Virus record (IMG/VR): IMGVR_UViG_3300017605_000678 | Location: 1-64,000 of that record | Reading direction: 5' to 3' (one strand) | Origin: a virus | DNA length: 64,000 nt | Shown here: one piece after another, positions 25,339-33,273 of the stretch | Position numbering within the stretch: position 1 is the stretch's first letter | Layout of the letters: each line of letters opens with the position of its first letter | Translations under genes and position numbers: made by a program | Notes under the pieces: model-generated | What the model was told of the DNA's origin: nothing | The model's input: only the letters and a program-made list of their open reading frames with translations | Database searches by the model: none

Positions 25339-26835
25339 TTATTGGTTCGCAGGATTGCCGTTGCCTGGGCCAGGAGGAGGAGGCTCGCCCGGCAAAGGCG
25401 AGCGTTGCGCCCGGATCATGTCGGTCAGCATCGGCATTTCGTCTTCGATCAATTGCCTTTCCTCGTCGTCCGTCAAGTCCGGAGGATACAGCTCGCCGCG
25501 GCGCAAGTTGAAATTCAGGGTCGTCCGGCTGATCGCCCCCTGCAGCCACGAGGCCACGAGCGCGGTCAAGACGTCGCTTCCCATTTGGCTCTCGATGAAA
25601 TCCTTGTTGATCCGCACGCTGGCCGCGTCGTCTGAAACGTCGGTCGGCTCTCCCATTGTGCCAGCCCACCAACCGGCCATTTTCCACGCGCGCGTCAAAG
25701 TCTTCGACAAGTTGTCCGAAATGTTCACGAGGATGCTTGTCTCTCCGGTCTGGCGCAACCGCACGGTCTCCGTTGCCTCCGTGTCGCGCTTCTGCTCCTC
25801 GAGGAGCCGCGCGCCGAGGATCGCCATCTCCGATTTGTCGTCGTTGAGCGCTTGGCGGATCGGCTCGATCCCTTGGCCCGAGTATTCGAGATAACCCGCT
25901 TTCGCGGCCACGTTCTCAGAGACCCACGCCACGGACGAGCCGACGGCCAGCTTCGACTCTTTCGGGAAGCCGGCCACCCAGGCAGTCGGGCAGGCCGAGA
26001 AGTGCAACGCGTGGTTGTAGTCAGCGCTCACGCGGTAATGGTGGAGGTTGACCGTGATGATGTCGTCGAGCGGCGGAGGCGCGCAACACTCGTCGGTCGT
26101 GGTCGCGTTGTGAAACACGAAGGGAATAAACGTGAGCGCCTTCCCGCGGCGCTTGGGCACGCGAACTTCGGCCAGCATCCAATCGGCCAGCTCCTCGCCC
26201 GTCGCGCCGGTCTTCGTCCAGATCTGAACCTCGTAAAAGCCCTGGGCGTTCATTTGGCAAACGAGGATCCGCTCGTACGGCTCCCGGTCCGGCGGGTCGT
26301 TCGGATTGAACACGGCCACGGGCGGAGGCACGCACTCGCGCAGGACCACCCGAGTGAGCGTCATTGCCCCGCCGATCCGGCGCATTTCCCAGTCCACGAT
26401 GTCTTCGGCGCAGTAGAAAATCAGGAACGGCCTCAGCTCGTCGTCGCTCCAGTCGACCAGCGTGCCGGCCCGGCCGACGTCCAGGATTTCCTTGGCCGTG
26501 TCTTTGGCGTACTCGCCCAGGCTCTTGCCGCCCAGGTCGCAATCGGGCTCGAACTTTGCCAGCTCGGCCAGGGATTTGATCTCGGGCGCCTTGCGGAAGA
26601 GCAGCCCGTTCAGGCCGGCGCTCGTGCGCGCGGTCGCGCCGAAAAACTTCGCGCGCGTTTTATAGGCTTGGTAGTCCTCCTCCGACTGCTCCGGCAGCTT
26701 TGGCAAGTATTCGATCCCGGCCGCTTTGATCCTGTCCTCGCCGGCGATCACGTCCCGGGCCCGGCGCCATTTGGCGCAAGTGTCGTTGTACTCATCGTGT
26801 CGGGCGTAGGAAGTAGTTGAGGCTTCAGTCGGCAC
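25339..26835 (-). CDS. Portal protein (DUF4055 family)
   Basis: 498 aa from GTG 26835. 'WRRARDVIAGEDRIKAAGIEYLPKL', 'LFRKAPEIK', 'GRAGTLVDW', 'IPFVFHNATTTDE', 'YRVSADYNHALHFSACPTAWVAG' and 'YLEYSGQGIEPI' follow the DUF4055 portal pattern. The portal is the dodecameric vertex through which DNA enters. A frame-open TTG at 26874 overlaps a terminator and was rejected. It is the first gene of its transcription unit after that terminator. Confidence 0.92.
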   Translation of the reverse strand: MPTEASTTSYARHDEYNDTCAKWRRARDVIAGEDRIKAAGIEYLPKLPEQSEEDYQAYKTRAKFFGATARTSAGLNGLLFRKAPEIKSLAELAKFEPDCDLGGKSLGEYAKDTAKEILDVGRAGTLVDWSDDELRPFLIFYCAEDIVDWEMRRIGGAMTLTRVVLRECVPPPVAVFNPNDPPDREPYERILVCQMNAQGFYEVQIWTKTGATGEELADWMLAEVRVPKRRGKALTFIPFVFHNATTTDECCAPPPLDDIITVNLHHYRVSADYNHALHFSACPTAWVAGFPKESKLAVGSSVAWVSENVAAKAGYLEYSGQGIEPIRQALNDDKSEMAILGARLLEEQKRDTEATETVRLRQTGETSILVNISDNLSKTLTRAWKMAGWWAGTMGEPTDVSDDAASVRINKDFIESQMGSDVLTALVASWLQGAISRTTLNFNLRRGELYPPDLTDDEERQLIEDEMPMLTDMIRAQRSPLPGEPPPPGPGNGNPANQ

Positions 26836-26871
26836 GCTTGGCTTTCTAACCAGAGCGGGTCGCGCGCACAA

Positions 26872-26910
26872 CAAAAAACGGCCCCCAGGCTCGCGAAAGC
26901 CTGAGGGCCG
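26872..26910 (-). terminator. Strong intrinsic terminator before the portal gene
   Basis: On the minus strand CGGCCCTCAGGCT pairs with AGCCTGGGGGCCG around TTCGCG, followed by TTTTTTGTTG. It has the GC-rich stem and U-tract of a Rho-independent terminator. It ends the ParB-domain/small gene unit and sits 37 bases before the portal start. Confidence 0.85.
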
Positions 26911-26927
26911 AGAGGACCGCTCTGCTG

Positions 26928-27161
26928 TTAAGTTGAAGCCTCGGTCAAGATCCCGAGCACTTTCGAATCGATCAGCCTCCAGGACACGGGCGCAGAGATC
27001 TGCGCGCCGCTGTTGTTGAGTTTCCGCCTCACTTCACCAATCGCATCCTCGGCGCCTTGCTTGTGCAATTGGCCGATCGTGCAATTGTCGCCCCAGGTCG
27101 TAGCCAGCTCGACCTCGATCGTGAGTTGAACCCTCGCTTTGCCTGTGATCTTTGCGCTCAT
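26928..27161 (-). CDS. Small conserved phage protein
   Basis: 77 aa, MSAKITGKARVQLTIEVELATTWGDNCTIGQLHKQGAEDA. The strand-strand-helix pattern 'QLTIEVEL....WG..C...Q...QA...A' recurs in small phage proteins of unknown role. The ATG overlaps the preceding TGA. Confidence 0.65.
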   Translation of the reverse strand: MSAKITGKARVQLTIEVELATTWGDNCTIGQLHKQGAEDAIGEVRRKLNNSGAQISAPVSWRLIDSKVLGILTEAST

Positions 27162-27532
27162 GGCTTGGTCATGTCGGGGCGGAAACAATGCGCAGAATCA
27201 CGCGGCAGATCTCCGCACGCCCTCAGATGCGCATGATAGTTGTCGCGCCAGCGCGCCGCGGCCTCGCGCCACTCCGGGCTCTCTTTCTCCCAGTTGCCGC
27301 CGCCGGCATTGGCCAGGATCGCCCAGGCGTCGGCCAGCTGGTCGCCGCGCTCGTGCTTCAGCAGCTCGAGCCGTTGAATGTAGGCCTCCACGTATCGCGC
27401 TTCAGGATGATCGTCCGCCTCGATCCCGCGAAGGACCGCGCGCGCCGCCTCCTGGACTTGCGCCAGCGTCCTGGGCTCTCCGTGAATTACGGTCGGCGTG
27501 CCGACCGACAGTTGCGACGGGATGCCACTCAT
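27158..27532 (-). CDS. Unknown helical protein
   Basis: 124 aa, MSGIPSQLSVGTPTVIHGEPRTLAQVQEAARAVLRGIEADD. Helical and Glu/Arg/Trp rich; no motif recognised. Coupled by four-base overlaps to both neighbours. Confidence 0.6.
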   Translation of the reverse strand: MSGIPSQLSVGTPTVIHGEPRTLAQVQEAARAVLRGIEADDHPEARYVEAYIQRLELLKHERGDQLADAWAILANAGGGNWEKESPEWREAAARWRDNYHAHLRACGDLPRDSAHCFRPDMTKP

Positions 27533-28341
27533 ACGGGGATCTGCTGAAGTGAGATCTCCAGGACGTCTCGCAGCCCCTGATACACGACGCGCGGGCAGGC
27601 TGCAGGATGACTCTCCCAGTTGCGCTTGCGCTCCTCCCAAGCGGCGTCGAACGCGTCCAGGATCGGATGGCTCTCGCCGGCGCCGTTCTCCGTGCGCGGC
27701 ATTGGCGCGCTCGGGCGCTCCGCCTCTTTGGCGATCTCGGCCAGCCCGCCTCTAGGCTTGTGCCCCATCTGCGCGGCCTTGCGCTGGAGCGCGCGGCCTC
27801 CTTGCTTGGCCAGCTTGTCCTGCTGCGCCTTGGGCAGCTTCACGATCCGCTCTGCGGCCTTCAGCTTCAGCTTGCCGGCCTTCACGGCCGCGACCACTTT
27901 CTTGGATCCCTTGGCCTTGACCTTGCGGGCGCGTTGGATCGACCTCTTCGACACTTCCATCTTGTTTGCAACACTTTCGGTCGAAAAGGTGCCCGCGGGC
28001 ACCTTTTTCTTGTCGCTCGGCCGGCCGGCCAGCAGAGCGTCGAACTCGGCCGCGCACATCGCCGCCTGGGCCGGCGTCAAATGACGTCGCTTCGTGTTGC
28101 GCGAGATCACGAACCCGAGCGGGTCCGGCCCTTCGTACGTTTCGAAGTCGCCCTCGGCCAGGACCGCTCCGGCGACCGCGGCGCCCAGGTAGCGATTGCG
28201 TCCGTCGAGGATCTTCCCCTCGAACATGGTGATCGGCTCCAGCAGCCCTTTGTCCTTTATGTCGGCGCCCAGGGCGTCGATCTCTTCTTGCGTTGCCTGA
28301 GGCAGGACAAGGCAAAACTTGTGGAACTCCAGCTTTTTCAT
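27529..28341 (-). CDS. ParB N-terminal-domain protein with HTH-like region
   Basis: 270 aa. Residues of about 1-90 form a ParB/Srx-like domain ('LGADIKDKGLLEPITMFEGKILDGRNRYLGA', 'FVISRNTKRRHLTPAQ'), which in this fold can bind CTP or act as a nuclease. The middle has 'STESVANKMEVSKRSIQRARKVK', a helix-turn-helix, and the rest is Lys/Arg-rich. Probably a DNA-binding regulator. GAACGAAAGGTCACG precedes the start. Confidence 0.8.
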   Translation of the reverse strand: MKKLEFHKFCLVLPQATQEEIDALGADIKDKGLLEPITMFEGKILDGRNRYLGAAVAGAVLAEGDFETYEGPDPLGFVISRNTKRRHLTPAQAAMCAAEFDALLAGRPSDKKKVPAGTFSTESVANKMEVSKRSIQRARKVKAKGSKKVVAAVKAGKLKLKAAERIVKLPKAQQDKLAKQGGRALQRKAAQMGHKPRGGLAEIAKEAERPSAPMPRTENGAGESHPILDAFDAAWEERKRNWESHPAACPRVVYQGLRDVLEISLQQIPV

Positions 28342-28355
28342 CGTGACCTTTCGTT

Positions 28356-28448
28356 CTAGTTGCCCGCCCCGCTCGACACGGGTGCAGCAAGCGGGCGCGA
28401 ACACGCCGCAACTCGAAAACCCAACGGGGCAGGCAAGGATCGTTTCAT
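28356..28448 (-). CDS. Possible 30-aa leader peptide
   Basis: MKRSLPAPLGFRVAACSRP and a short tail. It is preceded by AACGAACG immediately before the ATG, the same motif found before many confirmed starts here, and ends 14 bases before the ParB-domain start. It has no other support. Confidence 0.3.
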   Translation of the reverse strand: MKRSLPAPLGFRVAACSRPLAAPVSSGAGN

Positions 28449-28525
28449 CGTTCGTTGTGCTTCGGCCGGTCGAGGCCTTCGCCCAGGACCTTGCCCGCGG
28501 GCGCCGGGCTTGTAAAGCGGTCAAA
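28449..28525 (-). other. Leader region upstream of ParB-domain gene
   Basis: 77 bases between the lipoprotein stop and the possible leader peptide. It has TTTACA and, 17 bases on, CAAGGT, faintly like the reiterated promoter module but without the A-tract hairpin or the CCCGTAA loop. It also contains GCCCGCGGGC (28493-28502). Promoter activity is uncertain. Confidence 0.3.
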
Positions 28526-28705
28526 TCACCGTTTCGGGCTCAACTTGTCCAGCCCCATGCCGGCGCCCTCGATCTTGTCGGCGCTCGATTCAATGGTCCG
28601 GACCGTGCCGTCCGTGCTCGTGATCGTTTCTTTGACATAGGGGCGCTCGATCCGCGCGACGCAACCGGCCAGGAGGAGGAACGGGAGAAGCAAAAAGATT
28701 CGCAT
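28526..28705 (-). CDS. Small lipoprotein
   Basis: 59 aa with a lipoprotein signal: MRIFLLLPFLLLAGC, in which LLAGC is a good lipobox. The mature part is about 45 residues and polar. Outer-spanin or superinfection-exclusion roles are possible for phage lipoproteins; none is shown here. Confidence 0.75.
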   Translation of the reverse strand: MRIFLLLPFLLLAGCVARIERPYVKETITSTDGTVRTIESSADKIEGAGMGLDKLSPKR

Positions 28706-28737
28706 GGGGCAAGTTGTGACCACGGGCGCGCTGTCGG

Positions 28738-28941
28738 TCAATGATGGAAAAAGCCGTACAGCGTAAACGTGAGAAAGATCCAGAGGCCGAGCCAGAAGAG
28801 CCCCCAGCTGATTTGCTCGCCCGCATGCGCGATCGCGTCCTCCAGCGTGCGCGGCGCACGGCCGGACCGCCGGCTGCGCCGCTCCTCCTCCGCCTGCGCC
28901 TCGATCCTCTTTCGGAACTCGCTCTTGTCGTCGTCGCTCAT
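28738..28941 (-). CDS. Small tail-anchored membrane protein
   Basis: 67 aa: highly charged N-terminal half (MSDDDKSEFRKRIEAQAEEERRSRRSGRA) and one C-terminal hydrophobic helix (WGLFWLGLWIFLTFTLYGFF). It lies next to the lipoprotein gene, but its topology (anchor at the C terminus) does not fit an inner spanin. Confidence 0.7.
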   Translation of the reverse strand: MSDDDKSEFRKRIEAQAEEERRSRRSGRAPRTLEDAIAHAGEQISWGLFWLGLWIFLTFTLYGFFHH

Positions 28942-29165
28942 ACCTGTTTCACACAATGACTGTTGCCTTCCGCTCGGAAATCGATCCCGCAGATCGGGCA
29001 GAGGATCGGCTGGCTCGGGCCGCTCGGGTACGGCTGGACCACAAGCTGGATCTGGCAGCGGCAGCTGTTGCACGTTATTTTCCAGACTGAGACCATGGTC
29101 AAATAACCGCTTCGCACGGTCTCTTTGCCAGTGGACAAGTCTGAACTTCGTGTTTTCTGGTCCAT
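28938..29165 (-). CDS. Small zinc-ribbon protein
   Basis: 75 aa from ATG 29165 (an internal ATG at 29096 is possible). 'KITCNSCRCQIQLVVQP' and 'PILCPICGIDFRAEG' give two CxxC knuckles. AAAGGA precedes the start. Function unknown. Confidence 0.65.
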   Translation of the reverse strand: MDQKTRSSDLSTGKETVRSGYLTMVSVWKITCNSCRCQIQLVVQPYPSGPSQPILCPICGIDFRAEGNSHCVKQV

Positions 29166-29176
29166 GGGTTTCCTTT

Positions 29177-29965
29177 CTACATTGTCCAGCTTTGCACGTT
29201 TTTCGGTTCGTAGCCCGAAGCGATCGCCTCCTGGACTTCGGCGATCTTGAATCCGTTCCGGAACGTGTGCCCGATCTTTTGCTCGACCGCCACGTACTGC
29301 GCCAGCAGCTCGGGATTGGCCCGCCCGGCGATCACGAGCGCATCCTTGGGAGCGAACACGCAAAAGCAACAGGAGAGCCGCGGCATGCCCAGGTCATAGG
29401 CCGCGTGGTGACGGACGCCCGAGGCGCGGATCGCGGCCCAGACTTGGTCCACGCTCCAGGAGAGGATCGGATGCCACTGAGTGACCGCCCGCTTGCCGTT
29501 CGAGGCGCGGGTGTTCGGGGCAATCTCGGGCAGCTTGGCGCGCGCGGTCGATTCCTGGGCGCGCATGCCCAGGCAATTGAGGATCCGCACGGGCCGGCCC
29601 AGGCCGGCGAACTCGCGGCCGAACTTCGTGAACAGCTTTGCGATCTGGTCGCGCTTCTGATCGCTCGTGCAATAGCGGTTGCCCTGATCGGGCCACATCC
29701 CGCGCTCCTCGACTTGCTGGAGCAAGTCGCCCTTCTCGCGGCGCACGACGGTCAGCGCAACGCCGTAGTGGGCGCATTGCTCCTCGGCCAGCTCGCGGGT
29801 CCCGCGCCACTCGACGCGGCCGAGGTCGGCATGCACTGCGCGCACGCGGTCGAGCACCCCGGCCTCGCGCGCCAGCCGGCAGACGTAGTCCAGCATTGCC
29901 TGCGAGTCCTTGCCGGCGCTCGTGTTCACGACGATCACGTCAAATTCAGCAAGGTTCGGGATCAC
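29177..29965 (-). CDS. PP-loop ATPase of the PAPS reductase family (first copy)
   Basis: 262 aa from GTG 29965 (GTGA overlap). The N-terminal PP-loop 'VVNTSAGKDSQAMLDYV' is the ATP-pyrophosphatase signature, followed by 'HADLGRVEW' and, near the C terminus, 'MPRLSCCFCVFAPKDAL', the paired Cys motif typical of phage PAPS-reductase-like and DndC-like proteins. Such enzymes adenylate or transfer sulfur to small molecules, tRNA or DNA. The substrate here is unknown. Confidence 0.88.
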   Translation of the reverse strand: MIPNLAEFDVIVVNTSAGKDSQAMLDYVCRLAREAGVLDRVRAVHADLGRVEWRGTRELAEEQCAHYGVALTVVRREKGDLLQQVEERGMWPDQGNRYCTSDQKRDQIAKLFTKFGREFAGLGRPVRILNCLGMRAQESTARAKLPEIAPNTRASNGKRAVTQWHPILSWSVDQVWAAIRASGVRHHAAYDLGMPRLSCCFCVFAPKDALVIAGRANPELLAQYVAVEQKIGHTFRNGFKIAEVQEAIASGYEPKNVQSWTM

Positions 29966-30207
29966 AGCGCGCCTCCTCGGTAATCGCCCAGCGCTTGGTC
30001 CGGCTGCTCTGAATTAATAAAAAAAGCGCCCTCCTCCATGCCTGCTCCGAATCCGAGAGCCTCAATCGCCGCGCGCTCCGCGTCGCTCAAGTTGCGCGAC
30101 CATGCGGCCCAGTACTCGTCCGCCTCGATCAGGGGCACATCCGCGCCCGTTGCGAAACCGCGGAGGAACTCCAGGAGGCTGCCGTTTTTGGGAAAGTTGT
30201 TGTTCAT
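29962..30207 (-). CDS. Small acidic protein
   Basis: 81 aa, MNNNFPKNGSLLEFLRGFATGADVPLIEADEYWAAWSRNLSDAERAAIE. Acidic and helical, with no recognised domain. Coupled to the downstream PP-loop gene. Confidence 0.6.
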   Translation of the reverse strand: MNNNFPKNGSLLEFLRGFATGADVPLIEADEYWAAWSRNLSDAERAAIEALGFGAGMEEGAFFINSEQPDQALGDYRGGAL

Positions 30208-30215
30208 GGCTCGCC

Positions 30216-30434
30216 TCAAAACATCACACTGGTTGCGGTTTCCAGCCCATAGTTCCGGATCACTTCGACGCCGTGCCCGGGGAAGCGCACGACCATCACG
30301 CTGGCGATCACCGTAGCTTTGTGGCACGTCACGATCCGCGCGTCCGGAAACTCAGGCGAGAAGTTAAAGGAGCCAGTCCAAAAACCGAAGGTTCCATCCG
30401 GAGAGGTTTTTACCACCACAGAATTTTCTTTCAT
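30216..30434 (-). CDS. Small protein under promoter-module copy 1
   Basis: 72 aa, MKENSVVVKTSPDGTFGFWTGSFNFSPEF, beta-rich. No family recognised. GCGAACGAAAA lies directly before the ATG, and the promoter module at 30435-30532 is immediately upstream. Probably the first gene of a PP-loop transcript. Confidence 0.65.
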   Translation of the reverse strand: MKENSVVVKTSPDGTFGFWTGSFNFSPEFPDARIVTCHKATVIASVMVVRFPGHGVEVIRNYGLETATSVMF

Positions 30435-30532
30435 TTTTCGTTCGCCGGGCGGACTTACGGGGTCCGCCGCTCTTTCTGACCAGACTGTCGGCGATCCCCC
30501 GTAAGAAGTAAAGAGCTTTTTTGCTCTTTTTT
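30435..30532 (-). promoter_or_regulatory. Reiterated promoter-leader module, copy 1
   Basis: -35-like TTTACT at 30512-30507, 17-bp spacer, -10-like GACAGT at 30489-30484, with an A-tract hairpin (AAAGAGC with GCTCTTT) upstream. The leader has a perfect hairpin, stem GGCGGAC with GTCCGCC around CCCGTAA. The stem differs from the other copies but stays paired. Confidence 0.75.
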
Positions 30533-31536
30533 CACTTTTCTTTTGAGGCCTCGATCAGGCCATGAATCCAGGCTTGCCAGTCGCTCGCGCCCAGGGTTTC
30601 GGCCGTCAACGTCTCCGTGGGCGTCGCCTCGATCAGCCGGGCAATGTCAGCCGCCGGCAGCAGCTGCTTTTCCCGGATAAACTCCGTCATGGACCCGGGC
30701 TTGGGCGTGGCCCCGCGGAAGCCCTTTACGCGCTTGCGCCAGAGGCCCTCCGTAATCGGCTTGCCGACACCAGCCGGCCAGCCCTTTGACTCCGCGTAGG
30801 CCAGATTGCGGCGCGCCACGCGTGCTTCCAGGATGACAATGCGGCGCAGCTTGTCGTCCTCCAGGTCGAGCACTTCGGCCGGCTTCATCGCCGTGCAAAA
30901 GTAGCAGCTGGACTTGGGCGGTACCGGGAGGCCGGCCGCGTCGATCTCCGCTTCGCAGCGCTCGCGGTTCCAGCCCCAATCTTGCAGCGGGAACCAGAGG
31001 TCGGCCTTGGACGCCTCGTCGGCTGCCATGGCGAACGTGTCGCAGTTCCGCTTTGCCCGGCCGCGCTCGTGCGCGGAGTCCTCGAACCCGATCGCCTTGC
31101 GGATCTTCACGCCGCGGCGGAGGGCGGCCACGGCCGGCGCCCAGGTGTCGAGGTAGCGGCTGATCGGCGCGATCTTCCACTTGGCCGAGCACGTATGCGA
31201 GCCGTAGGCGATCGAGGGCAAGGTGACGTTCGTTAGGAGGTTCTCCTCCAGGGTCCGGTACGGCGGGAAATGCTTGAAGTTTTTAGGCTCATACCGAACG
31301 ACCGTGACGAGCGGCCAGCCGCGCTCGGCAAGCCATGCGTTGATCGTCGCCAAGTAGGCCATCGTCGCCGTGCGCTCGGCGCCCACGTCGGCGAAAATGA
31401 TCAGGTCCGGCCGGATCCCGCGGGCGTAGAGGCCCACGAGCACAGCGGTCGAATCGACGCCCAGCCCGTAGCAGACCACGAGCGGGGAAGGAGGCGGAGG
31501 CAAAACCTCCGCCCGGTATTCAAGAGACAATTCCAT
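30532..31536 (-). CDS. PP-loop ATPase of the PAPS reductase family (second copy)
   Basis: 334 aa. 'PLVVCYGLGVDSTAVLVGLYARGIRPDLIIFADVGAE' is the PP-loop region. 'YGSHTCSAKWKIAPISRYL' and 'KSSCYFCTAMKPAEVLDLE' supply conserved Cys motifs. It is divergent from the first copy at 29177, so the two are separate families rather than a recent duplication. It lies two bases downstream of the RadC-domain gene. A sulfur or nucleotide-modification role is inferred from the fold. Confidence 0.85.
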   Translation of the reverse strand: MELSLEYRAEVLPPPPSPLVVCYGLGVDSTAVLVGLYARGIRPDLIIFADVGAERTATMAYLATINAWLAERGWPLVTVVRYEPKNFKHFPPYRTLEENLLTNVTLPSIAYGSHTCSAKWKIAPISRYLDTWAPAVAALRRGVKIRKAIGFEDSAHERGRAKRNCDTFAMAADEASKADLWFPLQDWGWNRERCEAEIDAAGLPVPPKSSCYFCTAMKPAEVLDLEDDKLRRIVILEARVARRNLAYAESKGWPAGVGKPITEGLWRKRVKGFRGATPKPGSMTEFIREKQLLPAADIARLIEATPTETLTAETLGASDWQAWIHGLIEASKEK

Positions 31537-31538
31537 AA

Positions 31539-32207
31539 TCAGGCTTGGTAGAAGTAGCCCAGCTCGCGAAGCGAGGAGCGCTTGCCCTCGCCGACCACGA
31601 CGTGATCCAGCACTTCGATCTTGAGCAGTTGCCCGCCGCGGATCAAGTCCCGCGTCACTTTGATGTCAGCCTCGCTCGGCGTCGGATCGCCGCTGGGGTG
31701 ATTGTGCATGAGGATCACGGCCGCGGCATTGTCCACGATCGCCGCGCGGAAGACTTCGCGAGGATGAACTAGGATCGTGTCGAGCGTGCCCGTCGAGACG
31801 AGCCGGTGGGAGATCGCCCGGCGGCGCGTGTTCAAGTGGATCACGGCGAAGGATTCCACGTCCGCGTTGAACCACGGAGCGGTCGCGATCTGCTCGCGCC
31901 AGTAGGCCGCGGCCTTGTCGGGCGTGTCGATCGTGAGCGCGTCCGGCGTGCTCGGCGTTTCGCGCAGCGTGACCAGCTTGACCTCGACGGCGTAAGCCGG
32001 GCGCGCGGCCTTCGCCGGCTTGGCAACGGGCGCCTCGAGGGAAACAGGCGCCGGGCTCTCGCTCACCGTCGCCGCGCTCGAGCGACGGACCAGCGTGCGG
32101 ACCGCGTTGTGAGTGACGCCCGGGAAAAGCGCCAGCGTGCGCTCGATCAAACCCAGGGCATGGCCGGCGGCGATTTCCGCTCGGATGTAGGAAACGTGAG
32201 GCTTCAT
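31539..32207 (-). CDS. radC: RadC-family JAMM metalloprotease-like protein
   Basis: 222 aa. The C-terminal 120 residues are a RadC/JAB domain: 'HLNTRRRAISHRLVSTGTLDTILVHPREVFRAAI', and the zinc motif 'ILMHNHPSGDPTPSEAD'. The N terminus is a divergent Ala/Pro-rich region. The biochemical role of RadC proteins is unsettled; they occur in mobile elements and sulfur-related clusters. AACGAACGAACGAAA and module copy 2 precede it. Confidence 0.9.
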   Translation of the reverse strand: MKPHVSYIRAEIAAGHALGLIERTLALFPGVTHNAVRTLVRRSSAATVSESPAPVSLEAPVAKPAKAARPAYAVEVKLVTLRETPSTPDALTIDTPDKAAAYWREQIATAPWFNADVESFAVIHLNTRRRAISHRLVSTGTLDTILVHPREVFRAAIVDNAAAVILMHNHPSGDPTPSEADIKVTRDLIRGGQLLKIEVLDHVVVGEGKRSSLRELGYFYQA

Positions 32208-32310
32208 TTTCGTTCGTTCGTTGGAGCGCCTTACGGGGGCGGCCCCTCTGTCTGGTCCGACCATCGGCGATCGCCGGCCGGAAGTAAAGAGTTTTTTTGC
32301 TCTTTTTGAA
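32208..32310 (-). promoter_or_regulatory. Reiterated promoter-leader module, copy 2
   Basis: TTTACT at 32288-32283, 17-bp spacer, GATGGT at 32265-32260. An AAAGAGC A-rich hairpin lies upstream. The leader has the hairpin with the CCCGTAA loop and a G-U pair in the outer stem, then AACGAACGAACGAAA and the RadC start. It lies just after the terminator of the upstream gene, which supports promoter function. Confidence 0.8.
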
Positions 32311-32336
32311 GATTTCTTTTTGGGCGCTAAGCAGGC

Positions 32337-32376
32337 ACTAAAAAGGCGGCCACCAGCCCGAGGCCAGCGGCCGCCC
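32337..32376 (-). terminator. Intrinsic terminator after zinc-finger gene
   Basis: Minus-strand GGCGGCC (32375-32369) pairs with GGCCGCC (32351-32345) over a 17-base loop, followed by TTTTTAG. It ends the 184-aa gene's transcript just upstream of promoter-module copy 2. Confidence 0.75.
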
Positions 32377-32388
32377 TGGGCCAGCCCC

Positions 32389-32943
32389 CTATGGGGCGAA
32401 CTCGGCGCCGGGGGCGAATTTGCCGCCCGGGCGGAGCGCCTTAAGCAGCCATTCTCGGCCCGAGGCGCCGGAGTTATTGAACAGCCATTCCACTTGATCC
32501 AGGAGAGTGAGCGCCGCGCCCGTCTTGCGATCCACGAAACCCCGGGGGTGCGGGCTCGACTGGAGCCATGCACGGGCGTTCGAGTCGGCCAGCAGGGTCT
32601 TCAGCGCTTCCGTCACGGCCGCGGCCTTGGCGGCCCGTTTCTGCGCCTGGGCGGCCCGGTATTCAGGGCTGGTCCGGTAGGCCTTCAGGATCCCCTCGTC
32701 CCCGACCTTCTCGATACAGTTGCAGCCCACTTTGGAGCAACGGCCGTCCGCGCTCTTGATGTGGAATTCCCACTGGATCCCGTTGCCGCAGTAGTCGCAA
32801 GTCCCGCCGGGCTTGCGTACGCTGCCGTCTCCGGAGACCCAGACGTTCTCGCGGATCCCTACGTAGCGGAAGGGCGCCTTGCCCAGGCCCGCGGCCTCGA
32901 ACTTGTGCACGCCCACCAGTGTCGCGTCGTCGGTTTTGCTCAT
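32389..32943 (-). CDS. Zinc-finger phage protein
   Basis: 184 aa. 'KPGGTCDYCGNGIQWEFHIKSADGRCSKVGCNCIEKVGD' provides four or more Cys ligands, and this 'GG.C.YCG..I...F.I.S.DG..F.VGC.C' pattern is a recurrent phage/plasmid protein of unknown function. A helical Ala-rich region follows. Confidence 0.78.
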   Translation of the reverse strand: MSKTDDATLVGVHKFEAAGLGKAPFRYVGIRENVWVSGDGSVRKPGGTCDYCGNGIQWEFHIKSADGRCSKVGCNCIEKVGDEGILKAYRTSPEYRAAQAQKRAAKAAAVTEALKTLLADSNARAWLQSSPHPRGFVDRKTGAALTLLDQVEWLFNNSGASGREWLLKALRPGGKFAPGAEFAP

Positions 32944-32950
32944 AAATGCC

Positions 32951-33166
32951 TTAGTTGTTCTCGATGAACAGGACGTTGCTCACGCTCTTGGACCGGTAGC
33001 TTGCGCCGGCCTTCGTGGCCCAACGGCGATCGAAAGTGACTCCGGACAGCTCGATCTGAGTCGGCCATTGCTCCGGGCTCTTGGGGAACTCCAGATTCGA
33101 AGCATGGGCCAGGAGGCTAAAATCTTCGCGCACGCTGACCTCTTCTTTGGGAATCGTGACTTTCAT
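32951..33166 (-). CDS. Small protein under promoter-module copy 3
   Basis: 71 aa, MKVTIPKEEVSVREDFSLLAHASNLEFPKSPEQWPTQIEL. No family recognised. Directly preceded by ACGAACGAAAGAAAAA and module copy 3, so probably early. Confidence 0.65.
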   Translation of the reverse strand: MKVTIPKEEVSVREDFSLLAHASNLEFPKSPEQWPTQIELSGVTFDRRWATKAGASYRSKSVSNVLFIENN

Positions 33167-33273
33167 TTTTTCTTTCGTTCGTGGGGCGCCTTACGGGGGC
33201 GGCCCTTTGTCTGAGAAGACCATCGCCTATTTGCGACCAGGAGTAAAGAGCTTTTTTGCTCTTTTTTCAAATT
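33167..33273 (-). promoter_or_regulatory. Reiterated promoter-leader module, copy 3
   Basis: TTTACT at 33247-33242, 17-bp spacer, GATGGT at 33224-33219, with AAAGAGC/GCTCTTT A-tract hairpin upstream and the leader hairpin with CCCGTAA loop. The 3' end of the preceding gene runs through the -35 and stops inside the spacer. Confidence 0.8.

Noticed and set aside
28526-28941. Outer/inner spanin pair
   Set aside because: The partner has its membrane helix at the C terminus, the wrong topology for an inner spanin, and no endolysin or holin is adjacent.
29177-31536. Classic Dnd phosphorothioation system
   Set aside because: Only PP-loop proteins are seen. No DndA/B/D/E-like genes are nearby.
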